Below, one piece after another: positions 45,906 through 56,894 of a DNA stretch of 64,000 nucleotides. The notes beneath the pieces were generated by a model. It searched no databases. It was not told where the DNA came from and saw only the letters and a list, made by a program, of their open reading frames with translations. The DNA comes from Rhodocyclaceae bacterium UBA2346 (GTDB taxonomy: Bacteria; Pseudomonadota; Gammaproteobacteria; Burkholderiales; Rhodocyclaceae), in the NCBI GenBank assembly GCA_002344625.1, contig DDUE01000070.1:6192-70191 (forward strand). The letters are read 5' to 3'. The position numbers were made by a program, and so were the translations under genes. The stretch's first letter is position 1; the number at the start of each line of letters is the position of its first letter.

Positions 45906-47996
45906 TCATTGCGCCGAGAGCCGCGAGATATCGGCCACCTGGTTCATCAGTGCCGCCAGCATCGTGAGCAGGCCCAGGCGATTGCGGCGAATGACCGGCT
46001 CGTCGGACATCACCATGACCGATTCGAAGAAACCATCCACGGCTTCGCGCAGGCCCGCCAGCACCCTCAGCGCCTCGGCGTAGTCGTCGTTGCCCATATG
46101 CGAACGCACCAGTGGCGCGACCTCGATCATCTGATGGAACAAGGCCTTCTCGGCATCTTCCTGGAGCAGCGCGACGTCCGGCTCGGGCAATGGTTCGTCG
46201 ACCTTCTTGAGAATGTTGATGATTCGCTTGTTGGCCGCCGCCAGTGCGCTCGCCTCGGGCATCTGCTGAAAGGCCTGCACCGCATCTAGACGGGGCACCA
46301 CCTGGTCGATCCGGGTCGGCCTCAGCGCGATCACCGCGTCGACCGCATCATGGGCATAGCCGCCGTCGCGCAACAGATTGCGCAGGCGTTCGAGCATGAA
46401 GTCGATCAAGCGGGGGGCAAAGTCGTCCGTCAGCAATCCGCTTCCGAAGCCCGACCGGCCCTCCTCGATCAAGACGGCGAGATCGAGAGGCAGCGGCGTT
46501 TCGCTCAGAATCCGCAACACTCCCAGCGCCGCCCGCCGCAAACCGAAGGGGTCGCGGTCGCCAGTGGGCACGTCACCGATGCCGAAAAAACCGATCAGCG
46601 ATTCGAGTTTGTCGGCCAGGGCCACCGAGCAGGCCACGTTTCCGACCGGCAGCCGGTCACCCGCGAACCGCGGCAAATAGTGAGCCTCGATCGCGTCCGC
46701 CACGGTTTCGCCGATACCTTCGGCCAACGCGTAGTAACGCCCCATCACCCCCTGCAGATCGGGGAACTCCCCCACCATGTCAGTGAGCAGGTCGACCTTG
46801 GCAAGCAGGCCGGCCCGCTCGGCCAAGGCCGCATCGGCCCCCAGTTGGGCCGCGATGAAGCGGCTGAACGCCGCAATCCGCTGCACGCGGTCGCCGAGCG
46901 AGCCGAGCTTGTTGTGATACACCACGTTGCCGAGCTTGGCGATGCGCGCGCTCAGGCCGACCTTCTTGTCCTGCTCGAGAAAAAAGCGCGCATCCGCCAG
47001 GCGCGGGCGAACCACCCGCTGATTGCCCTCGATGATGTTCGACGGGTCGGAAACCCGCATGTTCGAAACGATCAGGAAGCGGTTCAGCAGCCGGCCGCCA
47101 TCGTCGAACAAGGGAAAGTATTTCTGGTTGGCCCGCATCGTCAGGATCAGGCATTCCTGCGGCACTTCGAGATAGGCCGCTTCGAACTCGCCGACATAGA
47201 CCGTCGGATGCTCGACCAGCGCACATACCTCGTCGAGAAGGTCGGAGAACTCGCCCAGAGCCGCGTTCTCGCCGCTGGCGGCCGCGCGCAGCTGCCGCTC
47301 GATTTCGGCACGCCGTGCGGCAAACTCGGGGATGACCTTGCCCTCCGCCAGCAAGGTCGGCTCATAGGCATCGGCCGTGGCGAGTTCGATCTCGCCCCGG
47401 CTCATGAAGCGGTGCCCCATGGTGGTCCGATCCGCGTCGAGTTCGAGCACGCGCCCCAGCACGACGCGGGCACCGTGCAGCATCGTGAGCTTGTGCACCG
47501 GCCGGACGAACTGCACCTCGCTCGAACCCCAGCGCATCAGCTTCGGAATCGGCAAGGCCTTGATCGCGTCCTGGACGATGTCGGCCAGAACAGCGTCGAG
47601 GCCGGCACCCGGTTCGGTGCGGGTATAGAACAAAGTCTCGCTCTTGCCATCCATGCGCCGCTCGAAACCAGCCACCGCATCGAGCGGGATGCCTTTGGAC
47701 TGAAGCCTCTTGAGCAAGGCCGGGGTCGCCTCGCCAGCGGCATCCAGCGCAATCTGCACCGGCATGATCTTCTCCGTGACTTCCTGGGGCTGCGCCCGTT
47801 CGGCCACGCCCGCGACCGTGACCGCGAGCCGCCGCGGCGCCGCGAACCAGCGGAACGACTCGGTGGCCGGCGCCAGCCCGCGCGCGACGAGCCCGGCATG
47901 GATTCTTGTCGCGAATACCTCGCCAAGGCGCGGCAAGGCCTTGGGCGGGAGTTCTTCGGTCACCAGTTCGACCAGTAGCGTTGCGACCGACATCAC
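45906..47996 (-). CDS. glyS: Glycyl-tRNA synthetase beta subunit
   Basis: The tRNA-recognising subunit of the bacterial alpha2-beta2 GlyRS. 696 residues, normal. [23 protein letters not shown] begins it, with [57 protein letters not shown] and [20 protein letters not shown] later. It overlaps glyQ by four bases. The start is [11 protein letters not shown]; either Met may be used. Confidence 0.98.
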   Translation of the reverse strand: MMSVATLLVELVTEELPPKALPRLGEVFATRIHAGLVARGLAPATESFRWFAAPRRLAVTVAGVAERAQPQEVTEKIMPVQIALDAAGEATPALLKRLQSKGIPLDAVAGFERRMDGKSETLFYTRTEPGAGLDAVLADIVQDAIKALPIPKLMRWGSSEVQFVRPVHKLTMLHGARVVLGRVLELDADRTTMGHRFMSRGEIELATADAYEPTLLAEGKVIPEFAARRAEIERQLRAAASGENAALGEFSDLLDEVCALVEHPTVYVGEFEAAYLEVPQECLILTMRANQKYFPLFDDGGRLLNRFLIVSNMRVSDPSNIIEGNQRVVRPRLADARFFLEQDKKVGLSARIAKLGNVVYHNKLGSLGDRVQRIAAFSRFIAAQLGADAALAERAGLLAKVDLLTDMVGEFPDLQGVMGRYYALAEGIGETVADAIEAHYLPRFAGDRLPVGNVACSVALADKLESLIGFFGIGDVPTGDRDPFGLRRAALGVLRILSETPLPLDLAVLIEEGRSGFGSGLLTDDFAPRLIDFMLERLRNLLRDGGYAHDAVDAVIALRPTRIDQVVPRLDAVQAFQQMPEASALAAANKRIINILKKVDEPLPEPDVALLQEDAEKALFHQMIEVAPLVRSHMGNDDYAEALRVLAGLREAVDGFFESVMVMSDEPVIRRNRLGLLTMLAALMNQVADISRLSAQ

Positions 47997-48922
47997 GCGG
48001 CCTCCTTCGATGCGGCGGGTTGCTGCCGGCGCAGCATCGGAAAACCCAATGCCTCGCGCGCGGCGAAATAGGCTTGGGCGACTGCGCGCGAAAGATTGCG
48101 TATGCGCCCGATATAGGCCGCGCGCTCGGTGACCGATATCGCACCCCGGGCGTCGAGCAGGTTGAAGGTATGGCCGGCCTTCAGCACCATCTCGTAGGCC
48201 GGCAACGGCAGGCCTGCCTCGATGATGCGGCGGGCCTCCGATTCATAGCTGGTAAACAGCGAGAACAGGAATTCGACGTTCGAATGCTCGAAGTTGAATT
48301 TCGATTGCTCGACCTCGTTCTGGAAATAGACGTCTCCGTAACTCACCTGCGCACCATCGGGGTACACCGCCCAGACCAGGTCGTACACGTTGTCGACCCC
48401 TTGCAGGTACATGGCGAGACGCTCGAGTCCATAGGTGATCTCGCCCAGCACCGGCCTGCAGTCGAGCCCCCCTACCTGCTGGAAGTAGGTGAACTGGGTC
48501 ACCTCCATGCCATCCAGCCAGACCTCCCACCCCAGCCCCCACGCACCCAGGGTCGGATTTTCCCAGTCATCCTCGACGAAGCGAATGTCGTGCACCAGCG
48601 GATCGATTCCCAGCGCACGCAACGAATCCAGGTACAGATCCTGGATGTCCGGCGGCGACGGCTTGAGCGCGACCTGGAACTGGTAGTAATGCTGCAAGCG
48701 ATTGGGATTCTCGCCATAACGGCCGTCCTTGGGGCGGCGCGACGGCTGCACGTAGGCGGCATTCCAGGGCTCGGGGCCGATGGCGCGCAGGCAGGTGGCG
48801 GTGTGCGAAGTGCCCGCGCCCACTTCGAGGTCGATCGGCTGCATCAATACGCAACCCCGATCGGCCCAGAACTGCTGCAGGGTCAGTATGACTTGTTGAA
48901 ACGTGGGTTTTGGCTTTGTCAT
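47993..48922 (-). CDS. glyQ: Glycyl-tRNA synthetase alpha subunit
   Basis: The catalytic subunit of alpha2-beta2 GlyRS, class II synthetase fold. 309 residues. [82 protein letters not shown] sequence is nearly invariant in the family. The ATG at 48922 has an AGGAA ribosome site; the long upstream frame is spurious. A 98-base gap to lnt suggests it can have its own promoter. Confidence 0.98.
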   Translation of the reverse strand: MTKPKPTFQQVILTLQQFWADRGCVLMQPIDLEVGAGTSHTATCLRAIGPEPWNAAYVQPSRRPKDGRYGENPNRLQHYYQFQVALKPSPPDIQDLYLDSLRALGIDPLVHDIRFVEDDWENPTLGAWGLGWEVWLDGMEVTQFTYFQQVGGLDCRPVLGEITYGLERLAMYLQGVDNVYDLVWAVYPDGAQVSYGDVYFQNEVEQSKFNFEHSNVEFLFSLFTSYESEARRIIEAGLPLPAYEMVLKAGHTFNLLDARGAISVTERAAYIGRIRNLSRAVAQAYFAAREALGFPMLRRQQPAASKEAA

Positions 48923-49020
48923 GATTCCTGTCGACCTCGGGTCGAGCTTCGAATGCGCGGGACTCGGGATTTTACTGGCTTTCTCGCGTTCGGGCGACGA
49001 CTGCGCAGCGTACCTGCGCA

Positions 49021-50541
49021 TCACTCGACCGGTTCGGCTGAACGCCGCGGGGCCAAGACAAGCAGCCCGAGCGCGAACACGGCAAGCACCAACGCCGCCA
49101 GATCGCCCCACTGGCCATACGGCGTCATGCCCTGATGGCCTTGTACGCTCACGTGCAGCGCACCGCGCTCGAATTGCGGCAACACCCCGGTAACGCGTCC
49201 GTCCACCTGCACCACCGCGGTCATGCCGGTATTCGTCGCCCTCAGCATCGGCCGGCCACTCTCCATCGCCCGGGCCCGCGCGATCTGCAGGTGTTGCGGC
49301 TGGGCGAAAGATTCGCCGTACCAGGCCAGATTGGACAGATTCAGGAAGAGCGTCGCATCCGGCAGCCCCCCGATCAACTCGTGCCCGAACAAGTCCTCGT
49401 AGCAGATATTCACCGCTATGCGCTGGCCGGCAAGCCGCAACGGCGGCTGATCACTCGCGCCACGGGTCTGGTCCGACATCGGAATATCGGCGATCCGGTA
49501 GAACCAGCCGAAGAACGGCGGAAGATATTCGCCGAACGGCACCAAGTGGCGCTTGGAGTAGATCTGCTCCGGCGACGCCCCCAGGCTGATCGCGGAGTTG
49601 AAGATCCGCCCCGCCGCATCACGGGTGAACACCCCGAGCAGCAGATCGGCCCCAGCCGCGCGAACCGGCGCCGACAGGGTCGCGAGAAAATCGCCGGGCA
49701 GCTGGTCCGCCAGCATCGGCAGCGTGGTTTCGGGCAGCACCACGAGATCGGCCGACTGCGCGCGCACCAGATCGGCATTGATCGTGAACACTTCGGCGAG
49801 ACTTTCCGGCGCCCATTTGAGCGCCTGACCGATATTCGTCTGTATCAGCGCAACCGACAACGGCGCCCCCACCGGGGCGGTCCAGTGAATCCTGGCCAGC
49901 GCCATCCCCCCTGCGCAGGACAGCGCCAGCAGCGCCAGACCGGCAAACAGCGCCGACCGGCCGCGTTGTACGGCGAGGCCGAGTACCGCCGCAAGCAGTG
50001 CCAGCACGAAACCAACGCCGTACACGCCGAGCACCGGAAAGAAACCTGCGAGTGGGCTGGGGGGCGTTTGCGAATATCCGATGGCCAACCACGGAAACCC
50101 GGTAAACAGCCGCCCGCGCAGCATCTCGGCCAGCGTCCACACCCCCGCGAACGCCAGCGCCCCCAGCCCGACCGAACGCGGCCTGAGCCGCACGAACAAC
50201 CCCGCCGCAAGCGCCGGGAAAAGCGCCAGGTAAGCACAGAACAACGCAATCGCAAGCGCGGCCACCGGCGCCGACACACCGCCGTAACGGTTGAGGGCGA
50301 TGAACAGCCACGAGATGCCGGCAAGGAAGCTCCCCATCCCCCACGCGAAGCCCAGACCGAATCCGGCACGCGGCTGCTCGACCCGCGCCGACAGATACAC
50401 CAGCAGCGCGAGACTCAACAAACCCAGGGGATAGATTTCGAAGGGCGCGAACGCCAGCACCGAAGCAGCCCCGGCCACGAACGCGGCGAAGAGCCGCAAG
50501 CCCGCAGCCCGGCGACACGGGCGATCGGCCTTGGTCAACAT
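49021..50541 (-). CDS. lnt: Apolipoprotein N-acyltransferase
   Basis: Adds the third acyl chain to the N-terminal Cys of lipoproteins, the last step before Lol sorting; it would mature MlaA. 506 residues with several membrane helices and a periplasmic nitrilase domain. The Glu-Lys-Cys triad is in [24 protein letters not shown] and [10 protein letters not shown]. The N-terminal [20 protein letters not shown] and [21 protein letters not shown] are characteristic. It follows corC by 57 bases, the conserved order. Confidence 0.96.
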   Translation of the reverse strand: MLTKADRPCRRAAGLRLFAAFVAGAASVLAFAPFEIYPLGLLSLALLVYLSARVEQPRAGFGLGFAWGMGSFLAGISWLFIALNRYGGVSAPVAALAIALFCAYLALFPALAAGLFVRLRPRSVGLGALAFAGVWTLAEMLRGRLFTGFPWLAIGYSQTPPSPLAGFFPVLGVYGVGFVLALLAAVLGLAVQRGRSALFAGLALLALSCAGGMALARIHWTAPVGAPLSVALIQTNIGQALKWAPESLAEVFTINADLVRAQSADLVVLPETTLPMLADQLPGDFLATLSAPVRAAGADLLLGVFTRDAAGRIFNSAISLGASPEQIYSKRHLVPFGEYLPPFFGWFYRIADIPMSDQTRGASDQPPLRLAGQRIAVNICYEDLFGHELIGGLPDATLFLNLSNLAWYGESFAQPQHLQIARARAMESGRPMLRATNTGMTAVVQVDGRVTGVLPQFERGALHVSVQGHQGMTPYGQWGDLAALVLAVFALGLLVLAPRRSAEPVE

Positions 50542-50598
50542 GCGCGCGGCGGCACGCAGCTGGCCCCCCGGCCGCTGCCGGAATGGCGATGCATGGTC

Positions 50599-51444
50599 TT
50601 ACACCTGATAATCCACGGTCGGCGGCCGAATCCGCTCCACCAGCAGCGTATAGACGCGCCGACTGTCCGCGCGCATCACCTGGAACCTGAGCCCGGCGAG
50701 CTCGACCGACTCGCCGCGCTTGGGCAACCTGCCGAGATGACGGATCACGAGACCGCCGACCGTATCGATCTCGTCGTCACTGAAGCTGGCATCGAAGGCC
50801 TCGTTGAAGTCCTCGATCTCGGTCGCGGCCTTCACCCGGTAGCGGCCGCTCTGATCCAGCCGGATGTTGTCGGCCGTCTCGTCGAAGTCGTATTCGTCCT
50901 CGATGTCGCCGACGACCTGCTCGAGCACGTCTTCGATCGTGACCAGCCCGGCCACGCCGCCGTACTCGTCCACCACGATCGCCATGTGATTGTGGCTGAC
51001 GCGGAACTCGCGCAACAAAACGTTGAGACGCTTGGATTCGGGCACGAACACCGCCGGGCGGAGCATCTCCCTCAGATTGAATTCGCGCCCCGAGTAGTAG
51101 TGCAGCAGATCCTTGGCCAGGAATATGCCGACGATGTCGTCCTTGCTTTCATTGACCGCAGGAAACCTCGAATGCGCCGTTTCGACGACGAAATCAGCGA
51201 TCTTCTCGATCGGGTCATCCAGATGCAGCACATCCATCTGGGCCCGGGGAACCATTACCTCGCGCACTTTCATGTCGGACATCTGCAACGCGCCCTCAAT
51301 GATCGAAAGCGCATCGGGATCGATCAAGCTGCGGTCGCAAGCCGACCGCAGTTGCGCCAGGAGCTCTTCACGATCTTCAGGTTCGTGCGAGAGAAAGGCC
51401 GAGAGCCGCTCGAGTAAGGATGGTCTTGCCGGGGAACTGTCCAT
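50599..51444 (-). CDS. corC: CorC/HlyC-family CBS-domain protein
   Basis: A 281-residue cytoplasmic protein with a CBS pair (about 60-185) and a C-terminal transporter-associated domain (about 195-275). MVPRAQMDVLHLDDPIEKIADFVVETAHSRFPAVNESKDDIVGIFLAKDLL and the AIVVDEYGGVAGLVTIEDVLEQVVGDIEDEYD motif are typical. E. coli CorC is linked to magnesium/cobalt efflux and, by newer work on the ybeX locus, ribosome metabolism. It sits between ybeY and lnt as usual, 102 bases after ybeY. Confidence 0.95.
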   Translation of the reverse strand: MDSSPARPSLLERLSAFLSHEPEDREELLAQLRSACDRSLIDPDALSIIEGALQMSDMKVREVMVPRAQMDVLHLDDPIEKIADFVVETAHSRFPAVNESKDDIVGIFLAKDLLHYYSGREFNLREMLRPAVFVPESKRLNVLLREFRVSHNHMAIVVDEYGGVAGLVTIEDVLEQVVGDIEDEYDFDETADNIRLDQSGRYRVKAATEIEDFNEAFDASFSDDEIDTVGGLVIRHLGRLPKRGESVELAGLRFQVMRADSRRVYTLLVERIRPPTVDYQV

Positions 51445-51546
51445 TGAACGTTTGTGGTTGTGGAGCCAGGGTTTGAGATCCTACTCGTCCGGTGCGTGGC
51501 CGCATACGGGCAGGATCCCAAATCCTGGCTCTTCTCGCATCCGCCG

Positions 51547-52311
51547 TCAGGCGTACGGGTCGCCGAACCCCAGCGTCGCGAGAATCTCCGCTTCGAGCGG
51601 TTCCATGATCGCGGCCTGCTCCGGCGACTCATGGTCGTAGCCCTGCAAATGCAGCATACCATGCACCACGAGGTGCGCGAAATGGGCTTCGAGGGGCTTG
51701 CCCTGTTCGGCGGCCTCGCGCGCCAGCACCGGCACGCAGATCACCAGATCGCCGCTGAACAGGTCGTCCTGCTTCGCCGACTTGTCCGACGCCGCAATCG
51801 CATCGTAGACGAAGGTGAGCACGTTGGTGGCGTAGTCCTTGCCCCGGTAATCGTGATTGAGGGCGCGGCCTTCGGCTTCATCCACCAGACGGATGGTGAC
51901 ATCGGCGACACCGGCCCGCAGGGCCGCGCGCGCCCACGTCCGTATGCGGTGCTTGCGCGGCGCCAGGTCGCGATCGTCGCCGGAAAGCGCCTTTTGTATC
52001 TTGAGATTGAGCAGTGGTTCGCGCTTCGCCACGCGCCTTGCTCGCTTCTTCGCAACCGGGCCAGCCTCCACATCCCTAGGCACCAGCCGCACATTGACCG
52101 CAGCGTCCGCATGCGACTCCACCCGCAACAACGCGTCCGGCTCGTCGCCGAGCAGCACGATCTCGAGACCTTGGCCGCCCCCGTCGGTAAGATACACGCC
52201 CACCCGGCGTCCATTGCCAAAATCGAACTCGAGAAGGTCCGCCTTGAGCTCGGTGGCCTTACCACGCTTGCCGATGCTGCTGATCCGGGTGTGCACCGCT
52301 TTTCGCGTCAT
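51547..52311 (-). CDS. ybeY: rRNA maturation endonuclease YbeY with a ~98-residue N-terminal extra domain
   Basis: A 254-residue protein; YbeY is usually 150-170. Residues about 100-254 are a complete Ybe[50 protein letters not shown] core and the zinc site [13 protein letters not shown] (His217, His221, His227). Residues 1-98 are extra: a beta-rich stretch [55 protein letters not shown], then a basic linker [13 protein letters not shown] do not recognise this part. The start overlaps the phoH stop as ATGA, which argues that the long form is the real translation product. YbeY acts in 16S rRNA 3'-end maturation and ribosome quality control. Confidence 0.88.
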   Translation of the reverse strand: MTRKAVHTRISSIGKRGKATELKADLLEFDFGNGRRVGVYLTDGGGQGLEIVLLGDEPDALLRVESHADAAVNVRLVPRDVEAGPVAKKRARRVAKREPLLNLKIQKALSGDDRDLAPRKHRIRTWARAALRAGVADVTIRLVDEAEGRALNHDYRGKDYATNVLTFVYDAIAASDKSAKQDDLFSGDLVICVPVLAREAAEQGKPLEAHFAHLVVHGMLHLQGYDHESPEQAAIMEPLEAEILATLGFGDPYA

Positions 52312-53300
52312 ATCGACGAGTCCTTAAGGGGCTGGGGGGGGGATTGGGGCGCCGCCGCGTCGAGCCTCGCACGCTCGTCATACGCTTCGACGATGCGCGC
52401 CACCAGCGGGTGGCGAACCACGTCTTCGCGCCCGAAGCGGGTGAATGCGATTCCGCGGACGTCCGCGAGCACTTCGCTGGCTTCGAGCAGACCGCTGCGT
52501 TGGCCGCGCGGCAAATCGACCTGGGTCACATCCCCGGTCACCACCGCCTTCGCACCGATGCCGATCCGGGTCAGGAACATCTTCATCTGCTCGGGCGTCG
52601 TGTTCTGCGCCTCGTCAAGAATGATGAACGCATGATTGAGCGTCCGCCCGCGCATGAACGCCAGCGGCGCGATCTCGATGCTGCCACGCTCGAACAACTT
52701 GCCGACCCGGTCGAAACCCATCAGGTCATAGAGCGCATCATAGAGCGGACGCAGGTACGGGTCGACCTTCTGGGCCAGATCTCCGGGCAAGAAACCGAGC
52801 CGCTCGCCAGCCTCCACGGCCGGCCGGGTCAGGATGATCCGCTCGACCAGCTCACGCTCGAACGCATCGACCGCGCTCGCAACCGCGAGATAGGTCTTGC
52901 CCGTTCCGGCCGGTCCGATCCCGAACGTCACATCGTGCGCCTGGATGTTGCTCAGGTATTCGGTCTGGCGTGGCGTGCGCCCGTGCAGTTCGGTCTTGCG
53001 GGTGAGCAGTGCCGGCGCGCTCGAATGCGCGCCCGGCAGATTCGAGAGTTCCACCAGGCCGAGCTGAACGTCATCGATCGTCAGGACTTCGTCCGCGTGC
53101 CCGTAGAACTCGCGCAGTGCGCGCGCCGCCAGCTGCGATTTGGCCGGTGGGCCGGTCACGGTGAAACGCTCACCCCTGCGCGAGATCGTTACGTCGAGGG
53201 CCGACTCGATCTGGCGCAGGTTCTCGTCGAGCACGCCGCACAGATTCGCCAGCCGGTGATTGTCGACCGGATCCATCACCACTTCGGTGATACGCGCCAT
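52308..53300 (-). CDS. ybeZ: PhoH-like ATPase (YbeZ)
   Basis: A 330-residue PhoH-family ATPase or RNA helicase-like protein, a functional partner of YbeY in rRNA metabolism. An N-terminal KH-like part (about 1-95, with [24 protein letters not shown]) precedes the ATPase: Walker [13 protein letters not shown], Walker [25 protein letters not shown], and [18 protein letters not shown]. It starts one base before the miaB stop boundary and overlaps ybeY by four bases. Confidence 0.95.
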   Translation of the reverse strand: MARITEVVMDPVDNHRLANLCGVLDENLRQIESALDVTISRRGERFTVTGPPAKSQLAARALREFYGHADEVLTIDDVQLGLVELSNLPGAHSSAPALLTRKTELHGRTPRQTEYLSNIQAHDVTFGIGPAGTGKTYLAVASAVDAFERELVERIILTRPAVEAGERLGFLPGDLAQKVDPYLRPLYDALYDLMGFDRVGKLFERGSIEIAPLAFMRGRTLNHAFIILDEAQNTTPEQMKMFLTRIGIGAKAVVTGDVTQVDLPRGQRSGLLEASEVLADVRGIAFTRFGREDVVRHPLVARIVEAYDERARLDAAAPQSPPQPLKDSSI

Positions 53301-54638
53301 TCAGGACTCCCTGACCAGGATTTCGCCGCGCAGGCTGTGCGGCGCCGCTGCGGTAATGGTGACATCGACAAACTCGCCGACCAGCCTGGGGCTGCCCGGA
53401 AAATTGACGATGCGGTTGTTGTCGGTGCGGCCTGCAAGCTCGTCCCCGCGCTTGCGCGACAGACCTTCGACCAGCACCCGCTCGACCCTGCCCACCATCG
53501 CCAGGCTGATCGCCTGCGACTGCTCGTCAATGCGTTTTTGCAGGCGCGCAAGCCACGCCAGCTTGGTCGCCTGCGGGACTGGATCGGGCAGATCGGCCGC
53601 CGGGGTCCCCGGCCTCGCACTGTAGACAAAACTGAACGAGGCATCGAAACCGACCTCGTCGATCAGACGCATGGTCCTCTCGAAATCCTCTTCGGTCTCG
53701 CCGGGAAAACCGACGATGAAATCCGACGACAGCGACAGATCGGGGCGCGCGGCGCGCAGTTTGCGCACCACCGACTTGAACTCGAGCACCGAATAACCGC
53801 GCTTCATCGCCGCCAGCACCCGATCGGACCCGGACTGCACCGGCAGATGCAGATGGCTCACCAGCTTGGGAAGCTTCGCATAGGCGTCGAATACCCGCTG
53901 TGTCATCTCGCGCGGATGCGAGGTGGTATAGCGCAGGCGGTCGATGCCGGGAAGCTCGGCAACGCACTCGAGCAAGAACGCGAAATCACCTGGCTCGCCC
54001 CCCTCGCGCGTGATCGCGCCGCGCCAGGCATTGACGTTCTGTCCCAGCAAGGTCACCTCCTTCACCCCCTGCTCCGCCAGCGTCGCCACCTCGACCAGGA
54101 TGTCTTCCAGGGGCCGGGACACTTCCTCGCCACGGGTGTAGGGCACCACACAGAAGGTGCAGTACTTCGAACACCCTTCCATGATCGACACGAACGCGCT
54201 CGCGCCCTCGACCCGCGCCGGCGGCATGTGGTCGAACTTCTCGATCTCGGGAAACGAGATATCCACTTGCGACCGCCCGCTCGCCCGGCGCGCTTCGATC
54301 AACTGGGGCAGGCGATGCAGCGTCTGCGGCCCGAACACCACGTCGACATAAGGCGCACGTGCCACGATGGCCTCGCCCTCCTGGCTCGCGACGCACCCGC
54401 CGACGCCGATGATCAGATGCGGATTCTGCTGTTTCAGGTGCTTCACCCGCCCGAGATCATGGAACACCTTCTCTTGCGCCTTCTCGCGCACCGAGCAGGT
54501 GTTGAACAGGATCACATCGGCCTCGTCGGGATTGTCGGTCTGCTCCAGCGCTTCGCCCACCCCGAGCACATCCGCCATCTTGTCGGAGTCGTACTCGTTC
54601 ATCTGGCAGCCGAAGGTGCGGATGTATAGTTTCTTCAT
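53301..54638 (-). CDS. miaB: tRNA-2-methylthio-N6-dimethylallyladenosine synthase
   Basis: Radical-SAM methylthiotransferase that modifies A37 of tRNAs reading UNN codons. 445 residues. An N-terminal UPF0004 domain (first Cys in [12 protein letters not shown], then [12 protein letters not shown] and GVGGCVASQ), the radical-SAM cluster [15 protein letters not shown], and a C-terminal TRAM domain are complete. The start at 54638 gives the standard [14 protein letters not shown]. It heads the miaB-ybeZ-ybeY-corC-lnt unit and is divergent from the tRNA gene. Confidence 0.98.
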   Translation of the reverse strand: MKKLYIRTFGCQMNEYDSDKMADVLGVGEALEQTDNPDEADVILFNTCSVREKAQEKVFHDLGRVKHLKQQNPHLIIGVGGCVASQEGEAIVARAPYVDVVFGPQTLHRLPQLIEARRASGRSQVDISFPEIEKFDHMPPARVEGASAFVSIMEGCSKYCTFCVVPYTRGEEVSRPLEDILVEVATLAEQGVKEVTLLGQNVNAWRGAITREGGEPGDFAFLLECVAELPGIDRLRYTTSHPREMTQRVFDAYAKLPKLVSHLHLPVQSGSDRVLAAMKRGYSVLEFKSVVRKLRAARPDLSLSSDFIVGFPGETEEDFERTMRLIDEVGFDASFSFVYSARPGTPAADLPDPVPQATKLAWLARLQKRIDEQSQAISLAMVGRVERVLVEGLSRKRGDELAGRTDNNRIVNFPGSPRLVGEFVDVTITAAAPHSLRGEILVRES

Positions 54639-54697
54639 CTGTTCGGTCAGGAAAAGTTGACGCAAAGTTCTCGTACCCGTTATATTAGCAGGCTTGT

Positions 54698-54774
54698 GGT
54701 GATGTAGCTCAGACGGTTAGAGCGATGGATTCATAACCCATAGGTCGGCGGTTCGATTCCGCCCATCACCACCA
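54698..54774 (+). tRNA. tRNA-Met (CAT anticodon)
   Basis: A 77-base cloverleaf with encoded CCA. Acceptor GGTGATG pairs with CATCACC; the D-arm holds AGCTCAGACGGTTAGAGC; the anticodon loop TTCATAA has CAT; the T-arm is GGCGGTTCGATTCCGCC. The acceptor starts with a normal G-C pair, so it is not the initiator tRNA; the sequence agrees with betaproteobacterial elongator tRNA-Met. A CAT tRNA could also be the lysidine-modified Ile type, but the overall sequence favours Met. Confidence 0.95.
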
Positions 54775-54787
54775 AAATTCAATTCAA

Positions 54788-54812
54788 AGAAGCCCGCCCT
54801 GCGCGGGCTTCT
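54788..54812 (+). terminator. Terminator after tRNA-Met
   Basis: AGAAGCCCGC, a five-base loop and GCGGGCTTCT form a 10-bp perfect stem starting 14 bases after the tRNA, followed by a moderately T-rich tail. It ends the tRNA transcript. Confidence 0.85.
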
Positions 54813-55112
54813 GCATTTCTGGGTAAAAGCAGAGCGTACTACCAAGGGTACTTTTTGGGGCGCGCCATGCCGCTCGCCCCGACACCCGACCCGGGTGGAG
54901 TCCTTCTGCCCGGGTACCAAATTTCACCAGACAAGCATCATTTTGCACCGCAACGGAGTAATCTAGCCCTGCAGGCGAATCTGGCGGACGAACCAGTGGC
55001 GCAAAGGTGCTGCAGACGTCCACGCCATATCGCACCGCAGCAGCCCGCACGGCATGGTGTGGGCGACGAATGATCCGGAGACCTCGATCTGATATACCGA
55101 AAGGGGTGAACA
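54813..55112. other. 300-base gene-free stretch between tRNA-Met and frdA
   Basis: No credible reading frame is present. It should hold the frdA promoter, but I see no good -10/-35 pair and no TTGAT-N4-ATCAA Fnr box. Two GGTAC-containing stretches (54837-54860 and 54915-54930) resemble the short repeats seen near tRNA integration sites. The ribosome site AAAGGGG lies just before frdA. Confidence 0.4.
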
Positions 55113-56894
55113 GTGGAAAGTTTCAAGGCAGATGTGGTGATCGTGGGCGCGGGCGGCGCGGGCTTGCGAGCTGCGATAGCCGTCGCCGAGGCCGACCCCG
55201 GCCTCGCGATCGCGCTGGTGTCCAAGGTTTATCCGATGCGCAGCCACACGGTCGCGGCCGAAGGCGGCTCGGCCGGCGTGGCACAGGCGCACGACAGCTT
55301 CGAGCACCATTTCAACGACACGGTTTCGGGCGGCGACTGGCTGTGCGAGCAGGACGTGGTCGAGTATTTCGTTGCGCAATGTCCGCAAGAAATGGTCCAG
55401 CTCGAACATTGGGGCTGTCCCTGGAGCCGCAAGCCCGATGGTCACGTGAATGTGCGGGCTTTCGGCGGCATGAAGATCGAACGCACCTGGTTCGCGGCCG
55501 ACAAGACCGGCTTCCACATGCTCCACACCCTGTTCCAGACCTCGATCAAGTACCCGTCGATCAAGCGTTTTGACGAACACTTCTGTGCCGACCTCATCGT
55601 CGAGGACGGTCGGGCCCAAGGCGTGGTCGTGATCGGCATCGCATCGGGCGAATTCATGCTGATCGAAGCCGGCGCGGTGGTGTTCGCGACCGGTGGCGCG
55701 GGCCGGGTGTTTCGCGAGAATACCAACGGCGGCATCGTCACCGGCGACGGCATGGCGCTGGCCTACCGCCACGGCGTGCCGCTGCGCGACATGGAGTTCG
55801 TTCAATACCACCCGACCTGTATGCCCGGCACCGGCCTGCTGTTCACCGAGGCCTGTCGCGGTGAGGGCGGTTTTCTGCTCAACAAGGACGGTTACCGCTA
55901 CCTGCAGGACTACGGCCTCGGGCCGGCCGAGCCGGTGCCACGCAACAAGGCCATGGAGCTCGGGCCGCGCGACCGGCTGAGCCAGGCTTTCTGGCACGAG
56001 CAGCAAAAGGGTCGCACCATCGAAGGCCCGCACGGCTCGGTCGTCCACCTCGACTTGCGCCACCTCGGCGAACGGAAGCTGCGCGAGCGCCTGCCGCAGA
56101 TCTACGAGCTGGCCGAGGAGTTTCTCGGCGTCGATCCGGCCAAGACCCCCATCCCGGTGCGCCCGGCGGTGCATTACACGATGGGCGGCATCCTGGTCGA
56201 CGGCAGCTGCGCCGCGCCGTTGCCGGGCCTGTATGCGGCCGGCGAATGCTCCAGCGTCGGGATTCACGGCGCAAACCGCCTCGGCTCGAACTCGCTGGCC
56301 GAGCTGTGCGTATTCGGCAAGGTGGCTGGCATCGAAGCGGCGCGCTTCGCCAGAACGGTCTCGCCAAGCGCTGCGGCGACGCTGCAGAAGCAGGCACAGG
56401 CCAGCGAACACCGGGCGCGCGCCATCGTGGCCAAGTCCGACGGTACCGAACGCATCGCGCACTTGCGCAAGGAGATGGCCGAGACCATGGAGCGCGGCTG
56501 CGGCATCTACCGTCTCGGCGACAGCATGCAGGCGACCTGTGACAAGCTCGACGAGTTGCGCCAGCGCTACAAGAACATCGGGATCGAGGACAAGTCCAGC
56601 GTCTGGAACAGCAACTGGCTGATGGCGATCGAGCTCGGGTTCCAGCTCGATGTCGCCCAGGCGATGGCGTACTCGGCCCTGAACCGCAAGGAATCCCGCG
56701 GCGCCCACCAGCGCCTGGACGGGTTCGAGCAGCGCGACGACGAGCACTATCTCAAACACACGCTTGCCCTCTTCGACGGCGACGGCCGACCGCGCATCGA
56801 TTACAGCCCGGTCCGGATCACCAAGTCCCGGCCCGCGGTACGGGCCTACGGCGCCGCCGGCGAGCAGGCCGAGAAGGAGGCGCGTCATGGCTGA
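55113..56894 (+). CDS. frdA: Fumarate reductase flavoprotein subunit
   Basis: Catalytic FAD subunit of quinol:fumarate reductase, the terminal step of fumarate respiration on the cytoplasmic side of the membrane. 593 residues (E. coli 602). FAD motif [19 protein letters not shown], covalent-flavin His45 in [13 protein letters not shown], substrate segments [34 protein letters not shown], and the catalytic Arg region [11 protein letters not shown], then [21 protein letters not shown]. Membrane subunits of the E. coli FrdC/FrdD type mark it as fumarate reductase rather than succinate dehydrogenase. It starts with GTG at 55113 behind an AAAGGGG ribosome site. Confidence 0.95.
   Translation: MESFKADVVIVGAGGAGLRAAIAVAEADPGLAIALVSKVYPMRSHTVAAEGGSAGVAQAHDSFEHHFNDTVSGGDWLCEQDVVEYFVAQCPQEMVQLEHWGCPWSRKPDGHVNVRAFGGMKIERTWFAADKTGFHMLHTLFQTSIKYPSIKRFDEHFCADLIVEDGRAQGVVVIGIASGEFMLIEAGAVVFATGGAGRVFRENTNGGIVTGDGMALAYRHGVPLRDMEFVQYHPTCMPGTGLLFTEACRGEGGFLLNKDGYRYLQDYGLGPAEPVPRNKAMELGPRDRLSQAFWHEQQKGRTIEGPHGSVVHLDLRHLGERKLRERLPQIYELAEEFLGVDPAKTPIPVRPAVHYTMGGILVDGSCAAPLPGLYAAGECSSVGIHGANRLGSNSLAELCVFGKVAGIEAARFARTVSPSAAATLQKQAQASEHRARAIVAKSDGTERIAHLRKEMAETMERGCGIYRLGDSMQATCDKLDELRQRYKNIGIEDKSSVWNSNWLMAIELGFQLDVAQAMAYSALNRKESRGAHQRLDGFEQRDDEHYLKHTLALFDGDGRPRIDYSPVRITKSRPAVRAYGAAGEQAEKEARHG

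Noticed and set aside
49135-51417. Very long plus-strand frame (760 codons) opposite lnt and corC
   Set aside because: GC-driven antisense frame rich in Arg, His, Gln and Glu; the minus strand gives complete Lnt and CorC proteins.
52344-54629. 761-codon plus-strand frame opposite phoH and miaB
   Set aside because: Same antisense artefact; both minus-strand genes are complete and highly conserved.
54717-54920. Minus-strand frame ending in GDGRNRTADLWVMNPSL
   Set aside because: It is the complement of the tRNA-Met and its terminator; this string is a well-known false protein produced by reading tRNA genes backward.
54784-55050. 88-codon minus-strand frame between tRNA-Met and frdA
   Set aside because: Starts within the frdA upstream region and ends in the tRNA terminator; no ribosome site and no recognisable family.
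54813-55112. Fnr site controlling frdA
   Set aside because: No TTGAT-N4-ATCAA-like sequence close to consensus was found, although anaerobic control would be expected.
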